Shown here: piece after piece, positions 50,942-59,990 of the stretch | Layout: the number at the start of each line of letters is the position of its first letter | How positions within the stretch are numbered: the first letter of the stretch is position 1 | NCBI GenBank assembly: GCA_964501315.1 | Contig: CAZCSO010000003.1 | Span: 39,055 to 103,054, forward strand | DNA length: 64,000 nt | Direction of reading: 5' to 3' | From: UBA5603 sp964501315 | GTDB lineage: Bacteria; Bacillota_I; Bacilli_A; Izemoplasmatales; Hujiaoplasmataceae | The notes under the pieces: model-generated | What the model was told of the DNA's origin: nothing | Seen by the model: the letters and a program-made list of their open reading frames with translations, nothing else | Databases searched by the model: none | Program-made: the position numbers and the translations under genes

Positions 50942-52237
50942 ATGACGATTCATGATTTCACGTGCGATTTTTATTTCAGAGATTACTATGCTTTGATTGT
51001 CATGGCAGAGTATCTGAAAAAAAAGAAACAGATCACCCAAAAAGAAATAAATGAAAAGATGAACATTCCGAAATCCAATTTTCGTCGTGCCCAAATGAAC
51101 GACTTTATTGGGTATGCCTCGATTATTGAGAAGATTGCGGATTATTTAGGTATGCCTGCTAAAATCGAAGATTCGGTTATTGAGAATCTCAACGAGTTAT
51201 TTAGCTATTTTTATACCTGCATTTCTTTTTCGAAGTACCATGAAGCGAAAGACTACTATGACAACATCGTTGCCAATTTTTCGCATTACGAAAATACAAT
51301 ATTGATTATTCCCTATTATCTAGCACAATTAATCTATTATATTAGCGCAGTTAACTACACGAACAAAATTGATTATAAGAAGATCTCAGAGGCCGTCGAA
51401 GTCCTCCAATGCTTTTTAGAAAAAATGTCTGATGAGCATCGGTTCTTGTTTTACGAGTACATGGCAACCTATAATGGCATATTAAAAAACATGGAAGAAG
51501 TCAATCACTATTCCCGGTTAACCTTGTACGTCTCTCCAAACTTCCCCAATCTTGAACCTTCGGCTTTCTATCATATCTCCTTTAGCTATTCGATGGTCTC
51601 TGATTTCATAAATGCATTGATATATGCAAATAAAGCATTACCTAAGCTTGAAGAACAACTGAATTATCAAAAAGCGGTATTCTGCCGTATGAACATTGCA
51701 ACGCTTTATAAGAAACTTGGAAATATCGATGAAGCAAAACGAATGTTACGGAAAAACATGGTTTACTTAAACTTTAACGATATTCCCCGTTTGGACCAAG
51801 TAACGTATCTGAATTATGCGGATTGTATGTTATCGGATGAAAACTATAATGAAGCGGTTAAATACTATCAAATGATTGAAAAGAACATTACGAAGAAACA
51901 TGATTTTGAAGCCATCATGATCATCTATAGTCTCTATAAGATGAATCAATACGATAAGGCAAAAGAGTTCTTCAATCAATTATCGTCGCTTCGTGAGCAA
52001 AACAAGTATCCTATTGAATACTTCAGCTTGATTGAATTCTTTAAAATGTATTTTGAAAAAGCACCAACTGCCGATATTCAAAATCAATATAAGATTGCAG
52101 AAGGTTACATGCCTAAATACATTTTAAGAGGTCAAATGATTCAAGAAATTGCAAAGAGTTTGATGGAATCCCATAACAGCAAATCCAATAAGACCATTCG
52201 AAGCGTCATCTACAATAATGGAATCTATTTGATTTAA
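50942..52237 (+). CDS. HTH-TPR cytosolic regulator, RRNPP-like (peptide receptor candidate)
   Basis: 431 residues without signal or membrane segments. Residues about 15-70 (YYALIVMAEYLKKKKQITQ, then EINEKMNIPKSNFRRAQ, ending KIADYLGM) read as a diverged helix-turn-helix. The rest is helical with clear TPR repeats (ALIYANKALPKLEEQL; RMNIATLYKKLGNIDEAKRML; YLNYADCMLSDENYNEAVKYYQ; IYSLYKMNQYDKAKEFF). That is the architecture of Rgg/PlcR/Rap/NprR-type receptors which bind re-imported oligopeptides. It is 70 bp downstream of a peptide gene on the same transcript. Ribosome binding site AAGGGAGC. A strong terminator follows. DNA-binding versus purely TPR sensor activity cannot be settled. Confidence 0.7.
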   Translation: MTIHDFTCDFYFRDYYALIVMAEYLKKKKQITQKEINEKMNIPKSNFRRAQMNDFIGYASIIEKIADYLGMPAKIEDSVIENLNELFSYFYTCISFSKYHEAKDYYDNIVANFSHYENTILIIPYYLAQLIYYISAVNYTNKIDYKKISEAVEVLQCFLEKMSDEHRFLFYEYMATYNGILKNMEEVNHYSRLTLYVSPNFPNLEPSAFYHISFSYSMVSDFINALIYANKALPKLEEQLNYQKAVFCRMNIATLYKKLGNIDEAKRMLRKNMVYLNFNDIPRLDQVTYLNYADCMLSDENYNEAVKYYQMIEKNITKKHDFEAIMIIYSLYKMNQYDKAKEFFNQLSSLREQNKYPIEYFSLIEFFKMYFEKAPTADIQNQYKIAEGYMPKYILRGQMIQEIAKSLMESHNSKSNKTIRSVIYNNGIYLI

Positions 52238-52268
52238 TGAATAGAGCTACTTAATTTAAGACAAAATC

Positions 52269-52312
52269 AAAAGGACTTAATTGGTTGATATGGCAATTAA
52301 GTCCTTTTCATT
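52269..52312 (+). terminator. Strong terminator between the regulator and the CBASS operon
   Basis: A 15-bp perfect stem (52269-52283 with 52294-52308) around a 10-nt loop, T-rich tail. The following 290 bp to 52600 is extremely AT-rich, holding the CBASS promoter region; I see no gene in it. Confidence 0.9.
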
Positions 52313-52600
52313 TTAGTATTAAAACTACTATTTATATAGGTATAATAATATTCATTTGGCTTATTCATATAAATTCACAGAAGTTACATTATTTACTGTA
52401 ATGCTTATCTTGGCGAAAGAGTTTTTTGTTTGAACATATATATGGTGATTATGTGTTAATGAATTGTTATGAAGTATTCGGATAATATTTTGCTTTATTT
52501 AGAGTCTTATTTTTTTATATATTTATATATATTAATACTTTTGAATTGTATAAATTAACAATTAAGTAAAAAACAAAAATATAGATAAGGAGATGATTTT

Positions 52601-53560
52601 ATGAGTTTACAAAAAATGTTTTTAGATTATAACGATGTCAAATCATTAAAACAATCGGATTATGATGAAATGATTAGTAAAAGAGATATCATTATCAAAG
52701 AAATAAGAGGTGATGAAAATGTTCCTGAATTCAAACCTTATAATTTAGGAAGTTATAAGTTGAAAACAGGAGTCAATTACAATGACAACAAATATGATAT
52801 AGATTGTGGGCTTGTGTTTACAAACACAAACGAAATGAACGCCAATCAATTTAAGCAAAGTGTTTATAATGCGATATACAATACAAGAAAAAAACAATTT
52901 AACACTAAATGTCTAACTGCTAGGTATCAAGAAGATGAAAAACCGTTATTTCACATTGACTTTCCCATCTACCATTATAATACAGACGAAGATCAATATT
53001 ATTTAGCAGATGGAAAACAAGGTAATGTAAATTGGATTAAAGCTGAACCAATTAAACTAATTGATTGGTTAAATTTTGATTATGCATCGACAAATATAAA
53101 CCAATCGTACAAAAGGTGTGTAAGATATTTTAAATTATGGAAATCAAAAGTATTTTCACAGAGCGCAACAGATTCAATCCCTCCTAGCATCGCATTTAAT
53201 ATTACTTGTCGACATTATTTTGAAAGTTGTGAAAAAAAAGATGACATATATTATCTTATAGATATATGCACGAATATTCAGAAACAATTCGGGGCAGAAT
53301 GGAATCAACTATTTTTACAAGTACCGTATACACATTACAACGAAAACGTGTATTATAAGTTGCTAAGAGACAAATCGCATGTAATAGAGTTCAAAAGTAA
53401 ATTAGAAGAATTCATTAATGCCTTAAGAGAATCGTCAATAAATCCCTCACTTGATTCGACTTGTAGAGTACTTAGAAAATTTTTGCCAGACTTTCCTTTA
53501 CCAGAAAAAGAAGAATCTACAAAAAGCCCACATTCGATAAATGGTAGATATGGATTATAG
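52601..53560 (+). CDS. CBASS CD-NTase (cGAS/DncV-like cyclic-oligonucleotide synthase)
   Basis: 319 residues. The nucleotidyltransferase core has G-S at residues 50-51 (LGSYKLKTG), the D-x-D metal pair at Asp66 and Asp68 (YDIDCGL) and a third carboxylate at Asp120 (HIDFPIY). It is expected to make a cyclic di- or trinucleotide on phage infection. In type II CBASS, Cap2 conjugates the CD-NTase C-terminus to targets to prime it. Here the C-terminus reads NGRYGL, so the usual terminal Gly is penultimate. Ribosome binding site AAGGAG. It overlaps cap2 by 20 bp. Base composition is visibly more AT-rich than the flanking housekeeping genes. Confidence 0.9.
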   Translation: MSLQKMFLDYNDVKSLKQSDYDEMISKRDIIIKEIRGDENVPEFKPYNLGSYKLKTGVNYNDNKYDIDCGLVFTNTNEMNANQFKQSVYNAIYNTRKKQFNTKCLTARYQEDEKPLFHIDFPIYHYNTDEDQYYLADGKQGNVNWIKAEPIKLIDWLNFDYASTNINQSYKRCVRYFKLWKSKVFSQSATDSIPPSIAFNITCRHYFESCEKKDDIYYLIDICTNIQKQFGAEWNQLFLQVPYTHYNENVYYKLLRDKSHVIEFKSKLEEFINALRESSINPSLDSTCRVLRKFLPDFPLPEKEESTKSPHSINGRYGL

Positions 53561-55259
53561 ATATCTAGATTTTTTACAATCGAATGTTTTTTTTGTTGAT
53601 GTTATAGAAGTATTTGATGTAAAAACAATCAACAATATAAAAGTATACAAAACTTTTGATTTTAAATATAAAGATTTGACCATAACAATCGGTTTCACAA
53701 GAAAATTTCCATTTGATATTCCTTACTATAAAGTTAGATCTAGTATAAGTAATCTATTACCTCACATTGATGAAACTGGATACATTTGCACCCAGAATAT
53801 TTATGATGTTGACCATGATGTAAATGATATTCAAACTATAATAGATAATTCAGCCACTATAGTTCGTAACATACTTGAAATGAACGAAGAAGAAAGGATT
53901 ATTGAGTTTCGAAGAGAATATTCGGACTATATTTCGCGAAACGTTAATTCTAATCGAAGACTTCATAATCAGCTTAGCCGTGGGGGTGTAGAAAAAGATA
54001 TATTATTTTTAGATGACGATGATTTTGATCATAATCAAATTACAGAGTTATACGTGTCTGAATATGATAATTTTGATTTAATTACAAAACTTGGTAAGTC
54101 AAAAATAGGACTATTTAAGAAATCAGATCCTGTAGTTAAAAAAATACTTTATGTTCCTTTGATTGATTTCCCTAGATTGCCTGAATATAATAAGCCCTTA
54201 TTACTTGAATGCATCATTGAGCAGACAAGTGGTGAAATTCAAAAAAAAATACAGTATAGGGATTATGTTAATAGAGAAGAGTATATTTTTAGTTATCCTT
54301 ATAATGACTCCTATAGATACTTTTTTGCTAAAATAGACACAAAGAAAGACGATAAAGGGAGGTATTTGGTTTATAATAAAGATAGTTTGGTATATCCAAA
54401 TAGAGTAAGATTGATTTCGCCTTCATTTTTAAGACAACGTGGGGGGAGTAATACATATAGCAACAATATTCTAATGATTGGTGTTGGCTCTTTAGGTAGT
54501 GAAATTTTGAGTTTATTATGTAAATCAGGATTTACTAGAATTACTTTAGTAGACCACGACAATTTTACAGTATATAATTCTTTTAGGCACATTTGTGGTG
54601 TGAATTATTCGTTTTATACTAAAGAGAATAATTCTTTTGAATATAAAGAACCGAGCAAAGTTGATATATTAAAATGGGATATGGAGAATAAATATCCTGG
54701 AGTAACAATTACATGCTTCAATAAAGATATTCAAGATGCAGTAAACCTGAAATTGATTAATTTAACCAATTACGACTATATAATTACTTCTACAGGGAAT
54801 ACTTTGATGGAAAAATGGCTTACTAGATATATCTATAATAACAAAATAAAAACGCAATTATTTATTACCTGGCTTGAAGCTTATGGATTAGGAAGACATA
54901 TATTTATGTGTGACGGTATGAATCCGGGATGTTTTGAATGTTTGTTAAAATCAAGCAAATATGTACACTTCACTGAAAGTAATGTAGATTATAAAGAGTA
55001 TGAAGATACTTGTATAGGAAGTTATTCTAAATATGGTGCTGCTGATATATCTATGTTGGCAGGAGAAGTAGTTAAGAAGATTTTATTTTTAGAATCGGGA
55101 GGGGAATTCATTAATAGACACATTTCTATTAAGGGTGATGCGTCTTTGTTTTTATCAAAAGGGCACAAAGTGACCGAATATTATTCTTTAAGTCAAGGTG
55201 AAATAGATAAACTTGAGCAAGATTTTATTTATGAAGGTTGTGATTGCTGTGGAAGATGA
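53541..55259 (+). CDS. CBASS Cap2, E2-E1 fusion ubiquitin-like transferase
   Basis: 572 residues. The N-terminal E2-like domain has its probable catalytic Cys at Cys83 in HIDETGYICTQNIYD. A linker is followed by a ThiF/E1-like adenylation domain from about residue 305: ILMIGVGSLGSEIL (ATP-binding glycine motif), LVDHDNFTVYNSFRH (Asp and Arg of the E1 site) and further Cys in GCFECL and DTCIGSYSKYG, one of which should be the E1 Cys. Cap2 activates and ligates the CD-NTase C-terminus to increase second-messenger output. The start could be ATG 53541 or 53550. Confidence 0.88.
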   Translation: MVDMDYRYLDFLQSNVFFVDVIEVFDVKTINNIKVYKTFDFKYKDLTITIGFTRKFPFDIPYYKVRSSISNLLPHIDETGYICTQNIYDVDHDVNDIQTIIDNSATIVRNILEMNEEERIIEFRREYSDYISRNVNSNRRLHNQLSRGGVEKDILFLDDDDFDHNQITELYVSEYDNFDLITKLGKSKIGLFKKSDPVVKKILYVPLIDFPRLPEYNKPLLLECIIEQTSGEIQKKIQYRDYVNREEYIFSYPYNDSYRYFFAKIDTKKDDKGRYLVYNKDSLVYPNRVRLISPSFLRQRGGSNTYSNNILMIGVGSLGSEILSLLCKSGFTRITLVDHDNFTVYNSFRHICGVNYSFYTKENNSFEYKEPSKVDILKWDMENKYPGVTITCFNKDIQDAVNLKLINLTNYDYIITSTGNTLMEKWLTRYIYNNKIKTQLFITWLEAYGLGRHIFMCDGMNPGCFECLLKSSKYVHFTESNVDYKEYEDTCIGSYSKYGAADISMLAGEVVKKILFLESGGEFINRHISIKGDASLFLSKGHKVTEYYSLSQGEIDKLEQDFIYEGCDCCGR

Positions 55260-55725
55260 AATACTTATACATTCAAATCCTGTATTAGTCATTTCTAAAG
55301 GGCTATTAAACGAAATAAATCAAAAAATAAAATCATCAAAAAAAGAGTTAGGTGGAATTCTTATTGGGTACAAACTCAAGGGTTACAACGAATATAGAAT
55401 TGTTGAAGTTACATTTCCTTTTTCTCAGGACATTTCTGAAGATTTTTATTTTGTTAGAAAAGACGAACAACACAATATTTTTTTAGTCGATAAACATATC
55501 GAGGACAATTCTTTGACATATTTAGGAGACTGGCATAGTCATCCAAACAATTCATCAATTCCGTCAAGAATCGATGTTGACACATACAATGAACACACTA
55601 GAGATTCAAAAACATCATCAAGATTGTTATTCTACATAACGATAGGTTACGATGTAAATATTCAAGTATATTCATTCATAAGTAAAAAAAAGATCAAATC
55701 AGCAATTTTGGAGTTAAAAAAATGA
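55231..55725 (+). CDS. CBASS Cap3, JAB/Mov34 metallo-isopeptidase
   Basis: About 164 residues. The JAMM zinc site is complete: Glu in KKELGGILIG, then H-x-H-P with a Ser and Asp downstream in GDWHSHPNNSSIPSRIDVD. Cap3 removes CD-NTase conjugates and resets the system; it might also trim the terminal Leu of this CD-NTase (inference). Starts ATG 55231 or GTG 55246, both inside the cap2 3' end; TTG 55213 is less likely. It overlaps the effector gene by 4 nt. Confidence 0.88.
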   Translation: MKVVIAVEDEILIHSNPVLVISKGLLNEINQKIKSSKKELGGILIGYKLKGYNEYRIVEVTFPFSQDISEDFYFVRKDEQHNIFLVDKHIEDNSLTYLGDWHSHPNNSSIPSRIDVDTYNEHTRDSKTSSRLLFYITIGYDVNIQVYSFISKKKIKSAILELKK

Positions 55726-56630
55726 AATTTGAAGATAAATTTGTTATTGAGTTATTCTATACTATTGAGAAAGTATTGTTTAGGAAAAGCAAGCTTCTAT
55801 TTTTTATATCATTTTTTATTTTGATTGTTAGTGGATATTTACTATATACAATAAATATATATTTAGTTTCCTTACTAATCACATATCCAATTGTGTATCT
55901 ATTTTTTTTGGCGGGTTTTAATTTTTACAATGTTAATATATTATCTGCTGTGGGAATTAGAGAAGGAAAGGTTCCCTATATTACTAAACCAGAATTTGAT
56001 TTTACTGATTATTTAGGTGCAAAACAAATAGAAATAAGATTTGATTCCAATAAACCCATCAACGAAAGTATTGATGCTATTAATAAAACTGTTGATTTAA
56101 TTCCTAGTAAGAACAAGATATTATATTATGGTAGAATTTCTGTTCCTATAAATGCTTATATTGGCTACAAATTAGCGCAGAAACGAGAAGTGGAAATTTA
56201 TAACTTTAATAGAACAAAGAATAAGTGGTATTTAATAAATGAATTTTCGACCTATGATAAAGTATCATCTACGTTTATAGCTAAAAATAAATCAAACGTT
56301 TTAAATGTGATTCTACCATTATCATATCCAATTATTTATGACTTAATTGTTGATAAGGAATGTGATTGCTTAGAAGTGAATACTATTAATAGTGATATTG
56401 ATCAAGAAATACCATATCAGGAAATTGTAAAATGTATTACAGATAAAATTATATTCTACGATATGGTAAATTTTTATGTATCAGCAAACAATGGTTTTGT
56501 TTTCTATCTTGGAAGAAGATTAAGTGACTCAAATATGCCAACATCATATTTTTATGAGTATGGTGGAGGAAATAATAAGAAATATTTATATAAAGTACAT
56601 ATTCAGAGTGGAAATATTGAATTTCTATAG
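55722..56630 (+). CDS. CBASS effector: two TM helices plus SAVED-like sensor (Cap14-like)
   Basis: 302 residues. Two adjacent membrane helices (about 24-43, KSKLLFFISFFILIVSGYLL, and 45-70) precede a soluble domain. That domain resembles SAVED: ILYYGRISVPINAYIGYKLAQKREVEIYNF and, near the C-terminus, NNGFVFYLGRRLSDSNMPTSYFYEY, which look like the two CARF-derived halves that bind cyclic oligonucleotides. Binding would drive membrane disruption and abortive infection, as known for TM-SAVED effectors. It is last in the operon, coupled by ATGA to cap3. The SAVED assignment is by pattern. Confidence 0.75.
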   Translation: MKFEDKFVIELFYTIEKVLFRKSKLLFFISFFILIVSGYLLYTINIYLVSLLITYPIVYLFFLAGFNFYNVNILSAVGIREGKVPYITKPEFDFTDYLGAKQIEIRFDSNKPINESIDAINKTVDLIPSKNKILYYGRISVPINAYIGYKLAQKREVEIYNFNRTKNKWYLINEFSTYDKVSSTFIAKNKSNVLNVILPLSYPIIYDLIVDKECDCLEVNTINSDIDQEIPYQEIVKCITDKIIFYDMVNFYVSANNGFVFYLGRRLSDSNMPTSYFYEYGGGNNKKYLYKVHIQSGNIEFL

Positions 56631-56730
56631 AATTAAAATTTCAGTAAAGCATTGTTGATTGAACCAGTAATAATGTTTTTTTATCTCATATAGTATGGTA
56701 ATGATTTCGTCATAATATTAATGAATGAGT

Positions 56731-56760
56731 AAAGGGAAATATTGAATATTTCTCTTTTAT
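56731..56760 (+). terminator. Terminator of the CBASS operon
   Basis: AAAGGGAAATA (56731-56741) pairs with TATTTCTCTTT around TTGAA, then T's. The remaining 56761-56977 is AT-rich, with a possible promoter for the next gene only. Confidence 0.7.
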
Positions 56761-56977
56761 TTGAATTCAACGCGATACAGTAATTAAGATAATACTTATT
56801 TTAGTGGTTTTGTTTATGCCCTAATAATCCTAGACACCAATAATATTGATAAAGAATGGAGATTCTACCTTTTTATTTTCATCGAAATAATTAATTGGCA
56901 TTGTATTTTTTTTTATTAGTTATATTATATTTAATAGTGTAGTCATAATTTAATAACATCAGAAAGGAATAAATTAC

Positions 56978-57370
56978 GTGAAACTTGTAGACAAATTTAA
57001 ATCATTATTTGAAAGAAACAAAGAAGAAAAAGAGAAAGTAAACTTAATTTCCTTAGTATCAATGGAAGAAAAGTTTCAAAAAGAAGACTACATGGGCGCA
57101 GCTAATGAACTTAAAACCTTACTAGAAAAATATGGCAGAAGAAAGAGTAAGAACCATCGTTATAAAGGCAGAGAATTTATCTATTTTATTCTCAGCAATA
57201 AGCATAAGGATCTAAAAAATACGGGTTATACTCATTGGGAGAATATTAATGATTTTATTAAACTCAATCAGACCAAAGTCTATCCCTACCATGTAACAAA
57301 TTTAAGAAACGCCATGGATTTTTTTGAAAAAGAAGTTAAGAGTTTACGCGATATTAAAATTATTAACTAA
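56978..57370 (+). CDS. Hypothetical protein (130 aa)
   Basis: Not recognised. A GTG start after AGAAAGGAA gives a highly charged, helical protein. It has a Lys/Glu-rich N-terminus (FKSLFERNKEEKEKV), a central EDYMGAANELKTLLEKYGRR helix pair and an aromatic C-terminal part (THWENINDF, VYPYHVTNLRNAMDFFEKEV). No signal or membrane segment. The AT-rich composition matches the CBASS operon, so it may belong to the same acquired segment. Its own terminator follows. Confidence 0.55.
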   Translation: MKLVDKFKSLFERNKEEKEKVNLISLVSMEEKFQKEDYMGAANELKTLLEKYGRRKSKNHRYKGREFIYFILSNKHKDLKNTGYTHWENINDFIKLNQTKVYPYHVTNLRNAMDFFEKEVKSLRDIKIIN

Positions 57371-57382
57371 GAATAATCTATT

Positions 57383-57411
57383 AAAACTACTGACTATTCA
57401 GTAGTTTTTTT
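57383..57411 (+). terminator. Terminator of the 130-aa gene
   Basis: AAAACTACTGA (57383-57393) pairs perfectly with TCAGTAGTTTT (57398-57408) around CTAT; T-tract. Confidence 0.9.
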
Positions 57412-57472
57412 GGTATAATGGGGAACAATGGTATTTATAAGATTGTATGTTACATAAAGAAGAAGGTAGTCT

Positions 57473-58963
57473 ATGTCCATTGAACTTATCATCATAAACA
57501 TCTTTTTGTTTCTGTCGTTGATTGCGATGATTTTTATAATTGGTTATGCCATTCCAAAGAAACAATCGATTATCATTCGACAAATTGGACTATTGACCTT
57601 TATTACCTTTGTTTATGTATTGGGTTACTTAATTGAACTTAATTCCGTTTCTTTAGATGCAAAACGTTTTTGGAATATTATTCAATACCTTGCAATTCCG
57701 TCGATTCCAGCTATCTGGGTATTGATTGCGATGAATTATATTAATTTAAAACTTAAGCCCATTCATAAGGTTATCATCTTCTTCATTCCTTTGTTAACCT
57801 ATGTGATGCGATTCACCAATAGCTTACATCACTTGTATTATGTAAATACTTTCCTTGAAGACACCCAAATCGGATATTTAATGTCGATTGAATATGGATT
57901 ATTCTATTATTTCCATGTTGGATACATTGCGGTGTGTTTTGTAGCGGCTAATATCTTGTATCTGATTCGATACAAAAAAGTGGAAAAAGTTCACAAGAAA
58001 CGGCTTGTACGCATTTCGTTATCATCCTTTGCGCCTTGGGTCGGAGTATTCTTAAATATTATCTTTGCAAACTCATATCCACTCGATTATACCGCTCTTT
58101 TGTTTCCGATTACGATTTTAATTTTTATCTATAGTTTAAGAGAAGAACACCGAATATCGATATCACCATTTGCAAGAAACTTGATGTTTATGTCATCCAG
58201 TGAAGCGGTCATTGTGGTGAATCGTGATAAGAAGATAATTGATTACAATGATAAAGCGAATGAAATCTTTATTAATTTGAAACAGTACTATAATGATGAT
58301 GTTTGTTCATTAACCAAATTAGTGCCGGCGTTTCCTTGCGAGATGGGTTTGGATCAAAAAACCATGATGAGGGTATTTGATAACGTTTATCAAGTGTTAC
58401 TAAGAGGTATTAAAAGTGATCGAAATGAGTTACTGGGTTATGTCTACAGTTTTTCAGACATAACTGAAAACGTCAACCTGATTAACCTGTTAAGAGCGAA
58501 TGAAGAGCGAATCAAGGAACTGATTTACCGCGATGTCTTAACGGGGATACCGAATCGTAATTATTTGGATTTATTCATTAAAGAAGAAAAGCACTTGTTA
58601 TGTCGATATATTCTCATGATAGACATGAATGAATTAAAATACGTCAACGATCATTTTGGTCACCAAAGAGGTGATCAACTCATCATTTCACTGGCCAATT
58701 TGATTCAAGGAAAACTGAATGAAAACGATAAGGTAATCCGTTTGAGTGGTGATGAGTTCTTAATCTTTAGTAATATTCATAAAGAAGATGAACTGAAAGC
58801 TTGGATAAATTCTTTAGTAGAAGAAGCAGTATCCATCGACTATCTATCGTTTGCCATTGGGTACGCCAAGGTGGATAAGAACCGAGACTTTTCAATGATG
58901 TACAAATTAGCAGAAGACCAAATGTATCTGAATAAAAAAGAAATGAAATTACCTAAGCGATAA
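57473..58963 (+). CDS. 7TM-PAS-GGDEF membrane diguanylate cyclase
   Basis: 496 residues. The N-terminal region of about 220 residues has seven hydrophobic helices of the histidine-kinase-7TM (HisKA_7TM) type. A short PAS (about 232-345: SSEAVIVVNRDKKIIDYNDKANEIF) follows, then GGDEF (about 350-496) with DMNELKYVNDHFGHQRGD and active-site SGDEF in RLSGDEFLIF. The first Gly is Ser; variants such as SGDEF or AGDEF can still be active. It is likely to make c-di-GMP in response to an extracellular or membrane signal. It is preceded by a consensus-like GGTATAATGG promoter. Confidence 0.88.
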   Translation: MSIELIIINIFLFLSLIAMIFIIGYAIPKKQSIIIRQIGLLTFITFVYVLGYLIELNSVSLDAKRFWNIIQYLAIPSIPAIWVLIAMNYINLKLKPIHKVIIFFIPLLTYVMRFTNSLHHLYYVNTFLEDTQIGYLMSIEYGLFYYFHVGYIAVCFVAANILYLIRYKKVEKVHKKRLVRISLSSFAPWVGVFLNIIFANSYPLDYTALLFPITILIFIYSLREEHRISISPFARNLMFMSSSEAVIVVNRDKKIIDYNDKANEIFINLKQYYNDDVCSLTKLVPAFPCEMGLDQKTMMRVFDNVYQVLLRGIKSDRNELLGYVYSFSDITENVNLINLLRANEERIKELIYRDVLTGIPNRNYLDLFIKEEKHLLCRYILMIDMNELKYVNDHFGHQRGDQLIISLANLIQGKLNENDKVIRLSGDEFLIFSNIHKEDELKAWINSLVEEAVSIDYLSFAIGYAKVDKNRDFSMMYKLAEDQMYLNKKEMKLPKR

Positions 58964-59094
58964 TCCAAAGGAGTATCAAAGTTTTCATTGAGAAAATACA
59001 TCAATTTGTTAGTATATGAGTTTACGAACGAGATTAATACAATATCATTATTGAATTTTTTGATAAAGATAGCGTATATAAAATAACATCAATT

Positions 59095-59133
59095 TGATAT
59101 AATAGATATCATCCGAGCATAAGCTTGGATGAT
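59095..59133 (+). promoter_or_regulatory. Extended -10 promoter and 5'-UTR hairpin of the PHP gene
   Basis: TGA-TATAAT (59095-59103) is an extended -10. The transcript would begin almost directly with an 11-bp hairpin (59108-59118 with 59123-59133, loop ATAA, one G-T), which may stabilise the 5' end or attenuate. Confidence 0.5.
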
Positions 59134-59153
59134 TATTTTATAGAGGGACATAA

Positions 59154-59990
59154 ATGAGATTAATTGCAAATTACCACACCCATACAAAGCTCTGTGGACA
59201 TGCAGATGGCATGAGTGAAGATTACATTATTGAAGCATTGAAAGCCGGTCTACAAGAATTAGGTTTTTCAGATCATGGACCCATACCCAGAAATTTCATG
59301 AGTGAAGAAGATTATCTAAACAATTATCTAGAACGTCAGATGAACGAAAAATCATTTGAAGAAATCTATCTAAAAGATCTGGATTCATCCATCAAAAAAT
59401 ACCGTCATCAGATAAAACTTTGGAAGGGCTTAGAGATTGAATACCTCAGTGGACACGATGATTACTATCGCTCACTTCTAACAAAACTGGACTACTTGAC
59501 ATTAGGAATCCACTACTTTGAACTAGATGGAACAATCCATAATACCTATGATTTTATGGGTGAAAAAGAAATCGAAGCGTATGCCATAAATGCAGAAAAA
59601 GCTATGGACAGTGGGTTCTTTAAAATCCTTAATCATCCGGATTTGTTTCTTATGAACTATACATCGAAGACGGGTAGTAATGACTTTGATCATTATTGTT
59701 TAGAGGCTTCAAAGCGTATTATTGAAGCGGCAATCCGTAATCATGTCTACCTCGAGATCAACGGTGGAGGGACGAGAAGACCTCACATCCTTGTCGACAA
59801 TCAGTGGCAATATCAGTACCCCAGAGAAGCCTTTTGGAGAGTTGTGGAGACGTATCCTGATGCCTTGGTTATTATCGGATGTGACACTCATAATCCCGTT
59901 GAAATCTATGATCAAAACATCAAAGATCTCTGTGATTATGCAGATAAATTCACATTTAAAGTGTCAGATAGAATCAAACTTGACGAGTAA
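59154..59990 (+). CDS. PHP-domain phosphatase, histidinol-phosphatase (HisJ/HisK) family
   Basis: 278 residues. The N-terminal H-x-H-T-x-x-C-G-H motif (ANYHTHTKLCGHADG), GFSDHGP, GLEIEYLSGH, LGIHYF, ILNHPDLFLM and C-terminal IIGCDTHNP supply the His/Asp/Glu metal ligands of the PHP trinuclear site. HisJ-type members dephosphorylate histidinol phosphate. No other his gene is in the window, so the physiological substrate could be another phosphoester. Ribosome binding site AGAGGGA. Confidence 0.88.
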   Translation: MRLIANYHTHTKLCGHADGMSEDYIIEALKAGLQELGFSDHGPIPRNFMSEEDYLNNYLERQMNEKSFEEIYLKDLDSSIKKYRHQIKLWKGLEIEYLSGHDDYYRSLLTKLDYLTLGIHYFELDGTIHNTYDFMGEKEIEAYAINAEKAMDSGFFKILNHPDLFLMNYTSKTGSNDFDHYCLEASKRIIEAAIRNHVYLEINGGGTRRPHILVDNQWQYQYPREAFWRVVETYPDALVIIGCDTHNPVEIYDQNIKDLCDYADKFTFKVSDRIKLDE

